This document shows, piece by piece, positions 1-7,322 of a DNA stretch of 64,000 bases (the stretch's first letter is position 1; the number at the start of each line of letters is the position of its first letter). Both the position numbers and the translations under genes were made by a program. This DNA is from Paradesertivirga mongoliensis (GTDB lineage: Bacteria > Bacteroidota > Bacteroidia > Sphingobacteriales > Sphingobacteriaceae), in NCBI RefSeq assembly GCF_024436395.1, contig NZ_JAFMZO010000002.1:496001-560000 (forward strand), given 5' to 3'. The notes below the pieces were generated by a model. It had not been told where the DNA came from and ran no database searches. It worked only from the letters and a program-made list of their open reading frames with translations.

Positions 1-1053
1 ACCGTAATTATCGAGGGTTTTCCGCAAAAACGATAAGGATTCCAGGTAAGCCGATGTGGTGGCGTTACTCACACTGGCAGAATCAAAACCGCTGACGGAT
101 ACCGTGCTGTCGACCGTGATGAAATCAAGATGAATTTTCGCAGAAAACATCGACTTGCAAAGGCTGATTACCACTTCTTTACTCGGACTAAACACCCTTA
201 TCCCGATGGGTTTCCCATTTGACAGAGTTCTAAGCCGATCCAAAAAGTGGATCATCCTGTCGCCAACCAGCCGTTTCATAATCGACACTTCATGCCGCGG
301 GAGTATCACCTCAACCATCTTTATATATGGGCGGCTGGCGGTAACCTGATAAAGTTTTTCGTTAAACGAACCATCACTGTTCCGAAAAGCGTAATCTTCG
401 TGAGCGATCTGCCATATCAAATCACCACCGCCTCTAATCAGGTAGGTACTTATGCCTGCCCTTCCGGTATTTACAGCACATCCCCGAATATTAGCTCCTT
501 CTGATAAAGCGAGGATTGAGCTGTTCTTCAATACGCTTTGATTTAGTGCGCCCACGTTCAGAATGCTAAGATTGTAAGGCTGACTACACTGCGCAGTGCC
601 GATTACGGTTCTCAGATCGGTAACTTTATGCTCAATTGGCTGCGTGTTATAGAGGTGTCGTAAACATTCAAAATCAGGACCCGAAGAATGTGATAAGGTA
701 TTCCGCACAAGTTCTGTCGGGATATTCTTAGCACGGTTCATGATAAGCTGGTGTTGCCGGGCGTCTACCAAGTGTTCCGGCAAGTGGTCGGCAAACAGGC
801 TTTTTGGCGTTATCTTCCCAAAAACATGTTTCAACTTAGCAGCAAAGGGGTAATACCTCAATATGGAATTCTTCCTGTTGAACAGATCATGCAACACAAG
901 CTGCATGACGGACAACATCAAAGCAATTAATGTAAACCACAGAACATTGCTGATCAGCCCTGCAAGGACAACTCCAATATTTACACTAAAAAGAACTATA
1001 AAGCCTGACTCAACCAGAGACCGGAATCGAATTTTTTTCATAACAAAACGCAT
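1..1053 (-). CDS. FMN-binding glutamate synthase-like membrane protein, degenerate, 3' end off window
   Basis: The frame is open from the ATG at 1053 to the window edge (351 codons, no stop), so the C-terminus is missing. Residues about 17-34 and 36-54 are two hydrophobic membrane segments, as in the short FMN-binding glutamate synthase family. The homologous core follows: LSILNVGALNQSVL, then RGGGDLIWQI near residue 208. Family members next carry a glycine-rich catalytic loop (GAKPGHGG type) and later a GGTGA-type FMN phosphate loop. Here the first place reads VILPRHEVSIMKRL (about residue 246) and the second VDSTVSVSGFDSAS (about 314), so both signature loops are absent. I infer a divergent, possibly non-catalytic member. 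It lies directly downstream of three tandem small ORFs and shares their upstream sequence block. The family assignment is fairly safe; the function is unknown. Confidence 0.75.
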   Translation of the reverse strand, partial: MRFVMKKIRFRSLVESGFIVLFSVNIGVVLAGLISNVLWFTLIALMLSVMQLVLHDLFNRKNSILRYYPFAAKLKHVFGKITPKSLFADHLPEHLVDARQHQLIMNRAKNIPTELVRNTLSHSSGPDFECLRHLYNTQPIEHKVTDLRTVIGTAQCSQPYNLSILNVGALNQSVLKNSSILALSEGANIRGCAVNTGRAGISTYLIRGGGDLIWQIAHEDYAFRNSDGSFNEKLYQVTASRPYIKMVEVILPRHEVSIMKRLVGDRMIHFLDRLRTLSNGKPIGIRVFSPSKEVVISLCKSMFSAKIHLDFITVDSTVSVSGFDSASVSNATTSAYLESLSFLRKTLDNYG

Positions 1054-1087
1054 TAAGACAGTAAAAAACCGGGTAGTTTCCTGACTG

Positions 1088-1114
1088 GCCCCAAACCAAA
1101 AAAATGGCTGGGGC
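1088..1114 (-). terminator. GC-rich hairpin after small ORF copy 3
   Basis: The arms GCCCCA and TGGGGC form a perfect 6-bp stem, with CCA/TGG as an inner helix. It begins at the base after the TAA at 1115-1117. The tail has no continuous U-tract, so it may be a terminator or a transcript-stabilising structure. Confidence 0.5.
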
Positions 1115-1273
1115 TTACTTGATGAAGTCCTTACTGCTTGTTTGGAAACAATAGCCAAAATGATGGTGTAAGGCTATACCTGCGGAGTAATTATTGAAAG
1201 AAACCTGTAACTGTTTGAAAAAGCATTGGCAGACAGTTAGGATAGTTGATTTAGTGTTTAAGATATTATGCAT
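1115..1273 (-). CDS. Small tandem protein, copy 3 (52 aa), unknown function
   Basis: This is an ATG-to-TAA ORF of 52 codons on the same strand as the downstream glutamate-synthase-like gene. It is a paralogue of the ORF at 1348-1506: same length, about 21 of 52 residues identical without gaps, shared CFF (residues 17-19), L22, SF (25-26), Y29, FG (39-40) and the C-terminal SSKDFI. In the last codons it differs from that copy at AGT/AGC, AAG/AAA, TTC/TTT and ATC/ATT. These are four synonymous third-position changes, which is what protein-level constraint would leave. The stop codon abuts a GC-rich hairpin. The product is small, basic and Cys/His-containing, with no signal peptide or clear membrane segment. 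I do not recognise the family. Confidence 0.55.
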   Translation of the reverse strand: MHNILNTKSTILTVCQCFFKQLQVSFNNYSAGIALHHHFGYCFQTSSKDFIK

Positions 1274-1321
1274 TTCATTTATTAATTAAAGACAGTGACA
1301 AAACTTAATGTTTGATAACTG

Positions 1322-1347
1322 GCCCCAAAACCAAAACTGGCTGGGGC
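1322..1347 (-). terminator. GC-rich hairpin after small ORF copy 2
   Basis: The arms GCCCCA and TGGGGC and the inner CCA/TGG pair give the same architecture as the 1088-1114 hairpin, again abutting the TAA stop codon. The downstream minus-strand sequence is T-rich (AAACATTAAGTTTTG), without a clean U-tract. Confidence 0.5.
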
Positions 1348-1506
1348 TTAATTAATAAAGTCTTTGCTGCTTATTTGATGATAAAAGCCAAACCTCGAAT
1401 GGCAGGCTACGAATTGTTCATAAACCTTGAAAGAGGTTTTCAACTTATTGAAAAAGCATTCAATGTATTTAAGGTACGGATGTTTAATAGTTTTAATAGC
1501 GTTCAT
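1348..1506 (-). CDS. Small tandem protein, copy 2 (52 aa), unknown function
   Basis: This second ORF of the tandem module has 52 codons and runs ATG to TAA, with the stop directly followed by the 1322-1347 hairpin. Its sequence begins MNAIKTIKHP and ends FGFYHQISSKDFIN. It aligns without gaps to the 1115-1273 ORF, including ECFF versus QCFF and TSF versus VSF. Leu codons TTG/TTA and Tyr codons TAT/TAC differ only synonymously. The last 29 bases (tail plus start of hairpin) are identical to the copy at 1579-1728, suggesting recent duplication or gene conversion. The ATG lies 46 nt past the preceding hairpin, in a conserved block ending in CACTGTCTT. The function cannot be assigned from sequence. 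Confidence 0.55.
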   Translation of the reverse strand: MNAIKTIKHPYLKYIECFFNKLKTSFKVYEQFVACHSRFGFYHQISSKDFIN

Positions 1507-1552
1507 TTCTTTAAAAATCAAGACAGTGATAAAACAAAATGTTTGATTACTG

Positions 1553-1578
1553 GCCCCTTCGCCATGTATGGCCGGGGC
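1553..1578 (-). terminator. GC-rich hairpin after small ORF copy 1
   Basis: The outer stem GCCCC/GGGGC surrounds an inner stem GCCAT/ATGGC. The inner stem is longer than in the other two units while pairing is preserved, which supports a selected RNA structure. It abuts the TAA at 1579-1581. Confidence 0.5.
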
Positions 1579-1728
1579 TTAATTAATAAAGTCTTTGCTG
1601 CTTTTAAGAAAAGAATACCCTAAAGAATAATAAAAAGATTTTGAGGCACAATACAAACCAGCTTTAGTATGCATTTTTGATGCAAAGCCGGTTTCCGCAA
1701 GTCGATGTATATGGTTGAGTGCGCCCAT
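1579..1728 (-). CDS. Small tandem protein, copy 1 (49 aa), unknown function
   Basis: This is the first ORF of the tandem module, 49 codons from the ATG at 1728; an internal ATG at 1674 would give 31 residues. The C-terminus reads LGYSFLKSSKDFIN, matching the family ending [FL]G[YF]xxxxSSKDFI[NK] of the two downstream copies. The N-terminal half is not visibly related to them, so the start is uncertain. The TAA stop abuts the 1553-1578 hairpin. The DUF488 gene ends 57 nt upstream on the same strand, so the order is DUF488, copy 1, copy 2, copy 3, glutamate-synthase-like gene. Confidence 0.5.
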   Translation of the reverse strand: MGALNHIHRLAETGFASKMHTKAGLYCASKSFYYSLGYSFLKSSKDFIN

Positions 1729-1785
1729 TGTTACAAATCTCCACTTTTAAAGTTCATAAGCAAATTATTTTACGAATGTTACATA

Positions 1786-2334
1786 TTACCGATATTCGGG
1801 ATGCATCTCAAGAAATGCGGAAGTAAAAGGATGATCTACAGCAACATCCTCCTTCATAATGTGCTTTACATTCCACCCGCGTTCCTTCAGATAGTCGGAT
1901 ATTATGGCACGATGACAACGCCACCACACCGCTTCCGAACACATATAGGCAGTTGATTGCAACAGGGCTGTATCGATTAATTCTTTTACTGCCGCGTCAA
2001 ACTCGCTGCTTTCTGTGTAATCGGCATAACCCCTAAATGCTTTATGCCGCCAAACCGTATTTTTCGAATCAGGCTTAGGCTCTCTCCTGCCACCCAGTTC
2101 AGTGTTAACTATGTAGTTGATGCCTGCCGCAGGCAGATATTTTCCGAGTTCGGAAACATTAAATTGCGGGTATTTCCTCGAACCCGGAAACCTTCGTACA
2201 TCTACAAGTGCCTGTATACCGAATGACCTGAGTGAGTTCACAAATTCTTCCTGGCTACGGGTAGAATGTCCGATAGTCCAAATGCATCTTTCGTCGCCAG
2301 CACAAGTAAGCCGCGATCCACCAAACGTTTTCAC
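1786..2334 (-). CDS. DUF488 family protein
   Basis: This 182-residue protein has the two hallmarks of the DUF488 family: the N-terminal WTIGHSTRSQEEF block (residues 19-31), followed by LVDVRRFPGSRKYPQFN, and the CSEAVWWRCHR motif (132-142). Cys132, Cys140 and His141 are in the usual places. The length is normal for the family. The biochemical role of DUF488 proteins is not established to my knowledge, although the clustered Cys/His residues suggest metal binding or catalysis. The gene is the first of a same-strand series running into the small ORF array. Confidence 0.9.
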   Translation of the reverse strand: MKTFGGSRLTCAGDERCIWTIGHSTRSQEEFVNSLRSFGIQALVDVRRFPGSRKYPQFNVSELGKYLPAAGINYIVNTELGGRREPKPDSKNTVWRHKAFRGYADYTESSEFDAAVKELIDTALLQSTAYMCSEAVWWRCHRAIISDYLKERGWNVKHIMKEDVAVDHPFTSAFLEMHPEYR

Positions 2335-2453
2335 ATTAAAAAGGTATTAGATTTAGAATGACAGGTTCTGAGTAAAGATGGTTTTGCAGGCTTTGAATGC
2401 ATTCGAGCCTTTGTCAGCCCAGATGCAATCTAAGCCAGGATTTCCTGCATTTG

Positions 2454-2783
2454 TTACAGGCTTTCAGCCTGCCCTGATTCTTTATCTGTTAATGCATTAA
2501 CCATTTCATGAGTCATTGCATCACTGGAAACTCCGTACCCGTTTACCAAAGTCCCTTTAACGTTGTGTTTTGTGGAGGAAATTGCATAAACGATCGCTTC
2601 GTCACCCGGATCGGTTTGCCCTTCAAAACGGTAATGCTTATCCACCACAAACTCTTCGGGATGAATTTGCAGCGAGTTCTCGGTCGAAACCAGGCAATTC
2701 TCGTTTAGATTAAAGTCGACAGTGTAACCTTCTTCCTTCAGCTTATTTAGCACTTCGCTGACAGTAGTCATTGCGTCTTCCAT
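2454..2783 (-). CDS. Conserved small Bacteroidota protein of unknown function
   Basis: This 109-residue soluble protein has the core LNKLKEEGYTVDFNL, then HPEEFVVDKHYRFEGQTDPGD and VYAISS, ending in a segment with NGYGVSSD. I recognise this as a protein common in Bacteroidota genomes. It is sometimes labelled phosphoribosylpyrophosphate synthetase in databases, but it is far too short for that enzyme and lacks its motifs. There is no signal peptide or membrane segment. An internal Met at residue 5 is an alternative start. The function is unknown. Confidence 0.85.
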   Translation of the reverse strand: MEDAMTTVSEVLNKLKEEGYTVDFNLNENCLVSTENSLQIHPEEFVVDKHYRFEGQTDPGDEAIVYAISSTKHNVKGTLVNGYGVSSDAMTHEMVNALTDKESGQAESL

Positions 2784-3094
2784 ATGTAAAACAGTTTTTA
2801 GGTAAGATCCAGTTCGGGTTTATTACCTTAACAACCAAACCTTCAATATGTTCAACCCTTCCTGAGGAACCAAGCAAGCGTCGCAGAAATTAAAAAAGGC
2901 ACTGTTACCCGAGAAGACCAGTAGAAGCCAAATTTTCGCGGGATGTTAAGGCGCTCATGTAGTGACATTTACCCCTGAACATTTGTTGAGCAATAATTTA
3001 ATCTTGAGCTAACATCAGCTAAATCTTATCTCCTTACATTTAACCAGTGTTTTAGCCTTTCTTTTCCCGCTGCTTTATGGCAGCGGGGATTGCT
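2784..3094. other. Intergenic region, 311 bp
   Basis: No ORF with coding character is seen on either strand. The only structure noted is the perfect hairpin at 3066-3087, just beyond the antiporter stop codon. Confidence 0.6.
3066..3087 (-). terminator. Hairpin downstream of the antiporter gene
   Basis: The arms CCCGCTGC and GCAGCGGG form a perfect 8-bp stem with a 6-nt loop, 8 nt past the antiporter stop. On the minus strand the tail is A-rich rather than U-rich, so it is a weak terminator candidate. Confidence 0.45.
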
Positions 3095-5254
3095 TTAAGT
3101 CCTTTTAAAAATCCTCTTTATTGAATCTCCTACCTTCCCAAGAGTCTCGGTTGGGGATATTGTATCTAACAGTGACTGTTCAGATTGTTGAATGTCATCC
3201 ATATTCACGCCTTGTTCCAGTTGCTTTGGATACAGAATAATAAAGCTGTTATCTTTAAAATAATTGCTTAAATAATATGGCAATTTCTCAAGCTGAGAAC
3301 CAAATGAGATATGGCCTTTACGCGAAGTAACAATGACCAGCAAATCATTCTTTTTGAGTATGCTCGTGAAAATTAAAAAGTCATCCCAGTTACTAAATTC
3401 TTTCAGTTCTATTTTCGCGGGGTTAGTAAGATTCTGAGTAGCGTTACCAAGTTGTTTCGAGGTCTTATCATTAGCGTAAAACACCAAGGGCATCCCCGCC
3501 TCCTTCGCTACAGTCATTAACTTATCGAACCAGTGCAAAAATCCCGGCTCTAATTCCGCGTTTGGCGGTACCGCAACAACCAACCGTTTCAGCGTATTGA
3601 AAGGCTGGACGGGCTTGTATATATAAATAGTATCGGGTATTCTTTTCAGGATGGTTTCTGCAGTAACACCAAAAAAATCCTGTTGCCGGGAATTCTGATG
3701 CAAGCCGATAAGTATATCAGTAATATTATGCTCTTTGATAGTATAGATTATCCCATTACTGATATTTACATCAAATCTGCTGATGGGAAAAAGAACGCTT
3801 TCTGTGGCTGCTGCGTGCTTTACAGCCTGTTCCATTATCTTTCTTCCTGTGGCGGGCGATTCTCCGTTCGATTTATCATCATCGGTTACATGCAAGGCGT
3901 AAACAGGAATCTCACTATGCCGCGGCTTGAGCATTAAACCTAAGTCGACCAGCTCAGACACCGTTTCAGGATAGGCTAGAGAAATGAGAATCTTCTCGTC
4001 AGAGTCGCTGCCGGCGGTTTTTTGCTGATCTTCTTTTAAAGCCAGAACCTGCGAAGCTCTTTCAACAGCAAACGAGCTCAAAGTGCAGGTAACTAAAATC
4101 ATTAGAATGGCGCCGTTCAGAACATCCTCATTAAACAGTCTGATGGGTTCGCCTGAAGCACTTTCGGCAATGATAATATTATATCCCACTAATACAATTG
4201 CCAGCGTAGCTCCCACCCTCGAGGCACTTAAACCAAAAATCAGTTTGCGTTCGTCGGCGGATAATTTAAAGGTTTTCTGAGTAAACACAGCGGCCAGATA
4301 CTTTGACAAAACAGCTACCACAATCATCACAGCTGCAACACTGATGGCACCCATCCCCTGAAACAGAACACTTACATCGACCAGCATTCCTACACTTATC
4401 AGGAAAAATGGGATAAAAAAAGCATTGCCTACAAAATCGATACGATTCATTAAAGGCGAAAGATGCGGAATAAACCTATTTAGAGCAAGGCCGGACAGAA
4501 AAGCCCCGATGATCGCCTCTAAACCAGCCACTTCAGCTAAAAAGGACCCAAGAAATACCATTGCCAGCACAAAAATGTACTGGGAAATATTATCATCGAA
4601 CCGTTTAAAAAACCACCTGGCAATAACAGGAAACAACAGAAATATAATACTACCGAAGATAAGACAGCCGATAAACAACCTGATCCAAAATGAAGGGCCG
4701 ATATCTCCCCGGGTAAGGCCGGTTATGGTAGCCAGCACCAAAAGAGACAAGATATCTGTCACGATGGTTCCCCCTATCGTCAGAGTTACCGCTCTGGTCC
4801 GGGCAATACCATATTTACTTACTATCGGATAGGCCAGTAAAGTATGAGTAGACAGCATACTGCCCAGCAAAATGGAAGGAAAAAGATCGAAATTGAGGAT
4901 ATAGAAAGCCGCTCCCGTTCCCAATAACATCGGAAAAATGAAGGTATATAACCCGAACACAAAGCTTTTCAACCGCGTTTTTTTAAATTCTTCGATGTCG
5001 ATTTCAAGGCCCGCGGTGAACATGATATACAGAAGACCAACCGTACCAAACAATACAATGCTACTGTCTCTGAGCAGAAGATTAAACCCATACGGCCCGA
5101 TCACAATTCCTGAAATAATAAGGCCAATGATATGCGGAATCTTGATCCGGTTGAAAATAATCGGAGCGAACAGAATAATAAAAAGAACCAGCGAAAATAT
5201 GATCACAGGGTTCTTTAAGGGTAAAGAAAAATCTAAAGCAGAGAGTATGAGCAT
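3095..5254 (-). CDS. CPA2-family cation:proton antiporter with C-terminal USP-like domain
   Basis: This is a Na+(K+)/H+ exchanger-type inner-membrane protein of 719 residues from the start chosen. The first 400 or so residues are a ladder of hydrophobic helices with CPA2 landmarks: IPHIIGLIISGIVIGPYG, the acidic GTIVTDILSLLV helix and GLEAIIGAFLSGLALNRF. From about residue 410 the protein is soluble, with a universal-stress-protein-like domain (KILISLAYPETV; LKRLVVAVPPN) in place of a TrkA-N domain. The frame extends 19 codons upstream to 5311, but that would overlap the preceding lipoprotein gene; the ATG at 5254 lies 10 nt after that gene's stop and begins MLILSALDFSLP. The two genes are probably cotranscribed. 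The transported ion cannot be told from sequence. Confidence 0.92.
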   Translation of the reverse strand: MLILSALDFSLPLKNPVIIFSLVLFIILFAPIIFNRIKIPHIIGLIISGIVIGPYGFNLLLRDSSIVLFGTVGLLYIMFTAGLEIDIEEFKKTRLKSFVFGLYTFIFPMLLGTGAAFYILNFDLFPSILLGSMLSTHTLLAYPIVSKYGIARTRAVTLTIGGTIVTDILSLLVLATITGLTRGDIGPSFWIRLFIGCLIFGSIIFLLFPVIARWFFKRFDDNISQYIFVLAMVFLGSFLAEVAGLEAIIGAFLSGLALNRFIPHLSPLMNRIDFVGNAFFIPFFLISVGMLVDVSVLFQGMGAISVAAVMIVVAVLSKYLAAVFTQKTFKLSADERKLIFGLSASRVGATLAIVLVGYNIIIAESASGEPIRLFNEDVLNGAILMILVTCTLSSFAVERASQVLALKEDQQKTAGSDSDEKILISLAYPETVSELVDLGLMLKPRHSEIPVYALHVTDDDKSNGESPATGRKIMEQAVKHAAATESVLFPISRFDVNISNGIIYTIKEHNITDILIGLHQNSRQQDFFGVTAETILKRIPDTIYIYKPVQPFNTLKRLVVAVPPNAELEPGFLHWFDKLMTVAKEAGMPLVFYANDKTSKQLGNATQNLTNPAKIELKEFSNWDDFLIFTSILKKNDLLVIVTSRKGHISFGSQLEKLPYYLSNYFKDNSFIILYPKQLEQGVNMDDIQQSEQSLLDTISPTETLGKVGDSIKRIFKRT

Positions 5255-5264
5255 ATTCCGGAGA

Positions 5265-5840
5265 TTATATTTTTTCTGCTTTAAGCTGGTACACAATTCT
5301 GCACTTCCCACCCTGATTAATTACCCGTTGACCTTCCATTAAATTGGCTTTGTCGGGATGAGGAATGAGCACCACATTTATATGCGTTTCCGGATCAGGA
5401 GTTTTCAGGGCGATGAGGCTCAATGTGTTGTCCTTAAATAATCCGCTATAGGTTCTTATAATTTTGTTGTTATCGAACGCCTGCGCGATAACTCTTTTGT
5501 TTCGATACGAAATTCGCCAGTGCTCGGTTTTTTTATCGCCTATGGCTGAGCCTTCGCAACTTGTTTCGATACATTCCATAGTTACCGTCCAGTTACCGGC
5601 CAGCAACGGCTCATAGGTGCCGGTGGTATCCGACTGGCCGTTTAAACTATCAATCACCCCTTCCCTTATCAGCAGTTCCTGCTCCCTTAGCTTAAGCTGA
5701 CTTTCACGTTCGCTCAACTCTTGTTCTTTCTGCTCAACCATCTTTTCTCGCGATTTAAGTTCCTTATCGTCGGGTCTGCATGCATGGCAAGCAATTAATA
5801 CCGTTATTATAACTAAAAATTTAAAGGGGAAAAATCTCAT
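5265..5840 (-). CDS. Coiled-coil lipoprotein, unknown function
   Basis: This 191-residue protein begins with a short signal peptide ending in a lipobox-like IACHAC (Cys21), so it is probably anchored in a membrane by a lipid. Residues about 25-62 are Glu/Lys/Leu-rich with a heptad pattern, predicting a coiled coil. The remaining 120 residues start GNWTVTMECIETSC and look like a small beta domain, possibly lipocalin- or barrel-like. Its stop is 10 nt before the antiporter start on the same strand, which suggests a shared transcript and perhaps a role in envelope ion stress. I do not recognise a named family. Confidence 0.8.
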   Translation of the reverse strand: MRFFPFKFLVIITVLIACHACRPDDKELKSREKMVEQKEQELSERESQLKLREQELLIREGVIDSLNGQSDTTGTYEPLLAGNWTVTMECIETSCEGSAIGDKKTEHWRISYRNKRVIAQAFDNNKIIRTYSGLFKDNTLSLIALKTPDPETHINVVLIPHPDKANLMEGQRVINQGGKCRIVYQLKAEKI

Positions 5841-6003
5841 GCTTTATATGGGAGTTGAATATGTCCGGCACTCAAACCGGATCAATTTGTAACTATTAGT
5901 TAAACACCTGCCCTGCTAATTTGTTTAAAAAAATGGGTAATCCCAAGAAACGACGATAATAAAAGAACAAAAATTAAGCCCCTATGGTTATGTAAAAACT
6001 ATT

Positions 6004-6807
6004 ATGACAGCACAAGAAATCACCCAAACAGTTCTGGTAACGGGCGCCAGCTCGGGCATCGGGCAGGGAATAGCAACGGCCTTTGGCCGAAAAAAAGCGA
6101 ATGTAGTGGTAAACTATTACAGCGATGAAGAAGGGGCTAATCACACCCTCGACATGATAAGGGAAGCTGGCGGGCATGGGTTTGTCTGCAAAGCAGATGT
6201 GAGTAAAGAAGACGATGTTATCTCCATGTTTGCACAAACCATAAACGAATTTGGGAGCCTCGATGTCTTGATAAACAATGCAGGCATACAAAAAGACAGT
6301 TCGTTTTCGAGCATGACCATTGAGCAATGGAACAAAGTGATCAGTACCAACTTAACGGGTCACTTTCTATGTGCAAGAGAAGCCATTAAACACTTTGAAG
6401 CAACTCAGCGAAGCAAACGCGAGGGCAACGCCGCCGGAAATATCATTTTTATCAGCTCAGTACACGACATTATTCCCTGGGCTGGGCATGCCAACTATGC
6501 ATCATCAAAAGGCGGAATACTGATGCTGATGAAATCGCTTGCACTGGAAGTTGCGCCAAAGAAAATCAGGGTGAACAGTATTTCGCCCGGGGCAATTGCA
6601 ACAGATATAAATGATGAGGTTTGGAAAGACGAAGAAAAGAAAAAAGAGCTACTAAAATTGATTCCGTACAGGCGTATAGGTCAGCCGGATGACATTGGTA
6701 AAGTAGCCATTTGGCTGGCATCCGCGGAAAGCGATTATATCACCGGCACCACTATTTATGTGGATGGCGGTATGACACTATACCCAGGATTTCTGGAAAA
6801 TGGTTAA
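6004..6807 (+). CDS. SDR-family oxidoreductase, glucose 1-dehydrogenase-like
   Basis: This is a 267-residue classical short-chain dehydrogenase. The Rossmann motif TGASSGIG is at residues 13-20, NNAG sits near 91-94, and the catalytic Ser-Tyr-Lys set is ISSVHD followed by YASSKGG. The C-terminal substrate loop SPGAIATDIND and the ending ITGTTIYVDGGMTLYPGF are typical of the glucose 1-dehydrogenase/3-oxoacyl-reductase branch. The NNYYSDEEGA-like stretch after beta-2 contains no acidic residue at the usual NAD-selecting position, so NADP is plausible. The gene is monocistronic and convergent with the Cys-rich protein. The substrate is not certain. Confidence 0.9.
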   Translation: MTAQEITQTVLVTGASSGIGQGIATAFGRKKANVVVNYYSDEEGANHTLDMIREAGGHGFVCKADVSKEDDVISMFAQTINEFGSLDVLINNAGIQKDSSFSSMTIEQWNKVISTNLTGHFLCAREAIKHFEATQRSKREGNAAGNIIFISSVHDIIPWAGHANYASSKGGILMLMKSLALEVAPKKIRVNSISPGAIATDINDEVWKDEEKKKELLKLIPYRRIGQPDDIGKVAIWLASAESDYITGTTIYVDGGMTLYPGFLENG

Positions 6808-6840
6808 AAGTATCCGAAAACGTTTCCGATACTTTTAACC
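6802..6840. terminator. Bidirectional hairpin overlapping the SDR stop codon
   Basis: GGTTAAAAGTATC at 6802-6814 pairs perfectly with GATACTTTTAACC at 6828-6840. The left arm contains the TAA stop of the dehydrogenase gene. It lies between two convergent genes and could serve both. Confidence 0.6.
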
Positions 6841-6856
6841 CGGATGTTACGTAGTC

Positions 6857-7201
6857 TCAATCCTGATCAATGGGTTGATGATTGGCATGGCAGGCATCTG
6901 CGCACTCTCTGCATGCCTGGGCACATTGAATGCAATGCTCTTCGTGGTGTTTGCTGCACTCTTCGGCGCACAGACGGCAAATCTCTTCGCACAACAACAG
7001 GTATTGCCTTGCAATTACCGAATCCCTTTGTAAAAGCCGGGCTGCCTGGAAACAGATATCAGAACAATCCCGATCCAGACTTATGCATTTTGCCATCATG
7101 GCCACATCTTCCTCTTGTAAGCATGAAGCGGCACAACGTTCGCATGTCAGGGCGCAGTTTAATAATTTTTGGATGAGCTGCTGGTTACTTTGGTTTTCCA
7201 T
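6857..7201 (-). CDS. Cys-rich four-helix-bundle copper-binding protein (Csp-like)
   Basis: The 114 residues include about 16 cysteines arranged in CxxxC and CxxC pairs along predicted helices: NCALTCERCAASC, DCSDIC, LCEEICRLCAEEC and CIQCAQACRECADAC. This is the pattern of the copper storage protein/DUF326 family, in which Cys residues line the inside of a four-helix bundle and hold Cu(I). There is no signal peptide, so it is probably the cytosolic form. Histidines near the ends (KHHEEHC, CHANH) may contribute to metal entry. No copper exporter or regulator gene is adjacent. The fold is confident; copper storage as the in-cell role is inferred from the family. Confidence 0.88.
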   Translation of the reverse strand: MENQSNQQLIQKLLNCALTCERCAASCLQEEDVAMMAKCISLDRDCSDICFQAARLLQRDSVIARQYLLLCEEICRLCAEECSKHHEEHCIQCAQACRECADACHANHQPIDQD

Positions 7202-7322
7202 AACTATCAGTTTATGTTAAAACAAGAGAGCAGAAGATGTATTGTTTTAATAAATAACAATTACTACCCCGTGGAAGACTTGAACCGTTAAGGGTCAAAA
7301 CGGTTATATCAGATATTAAAAA

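Larger units (their letters stand above)
1054..1606 (-). repeat. Tandem array of about 231-234 bp units (2.3 copies)
   Basis: Three copies of one module start at the GGCCCC marks at 1087, 1321 and 1552, with spacings of 234 and 231 bp. Read on the minus strand, each holds the ORF tail (SSKDFI codons), TAA, a GCCCC...GGGGC hairpin, CCAGT, a T-rich stretch and ACTGTCTT, followed by the next start codon. The third CTGTCTT runs straight into the ATG of the glutamate-synthase-like gene at 1053, so that gene shares the module's 5' region. Ends and CTGTCTT blocks are more conserved than ORF middles. Confidence 0.75.

Noticed and set aside
1312-1623. 103-codon plus-strand ORF across the tandem array with internal repeat ITGP...GLINKVFAA
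   Set aside because: The repeat is a by-product of the 231-bp unit. The same frame is broken by stops in the first unit, and substitutions between units are synonymous in the minus-strand frame instead.
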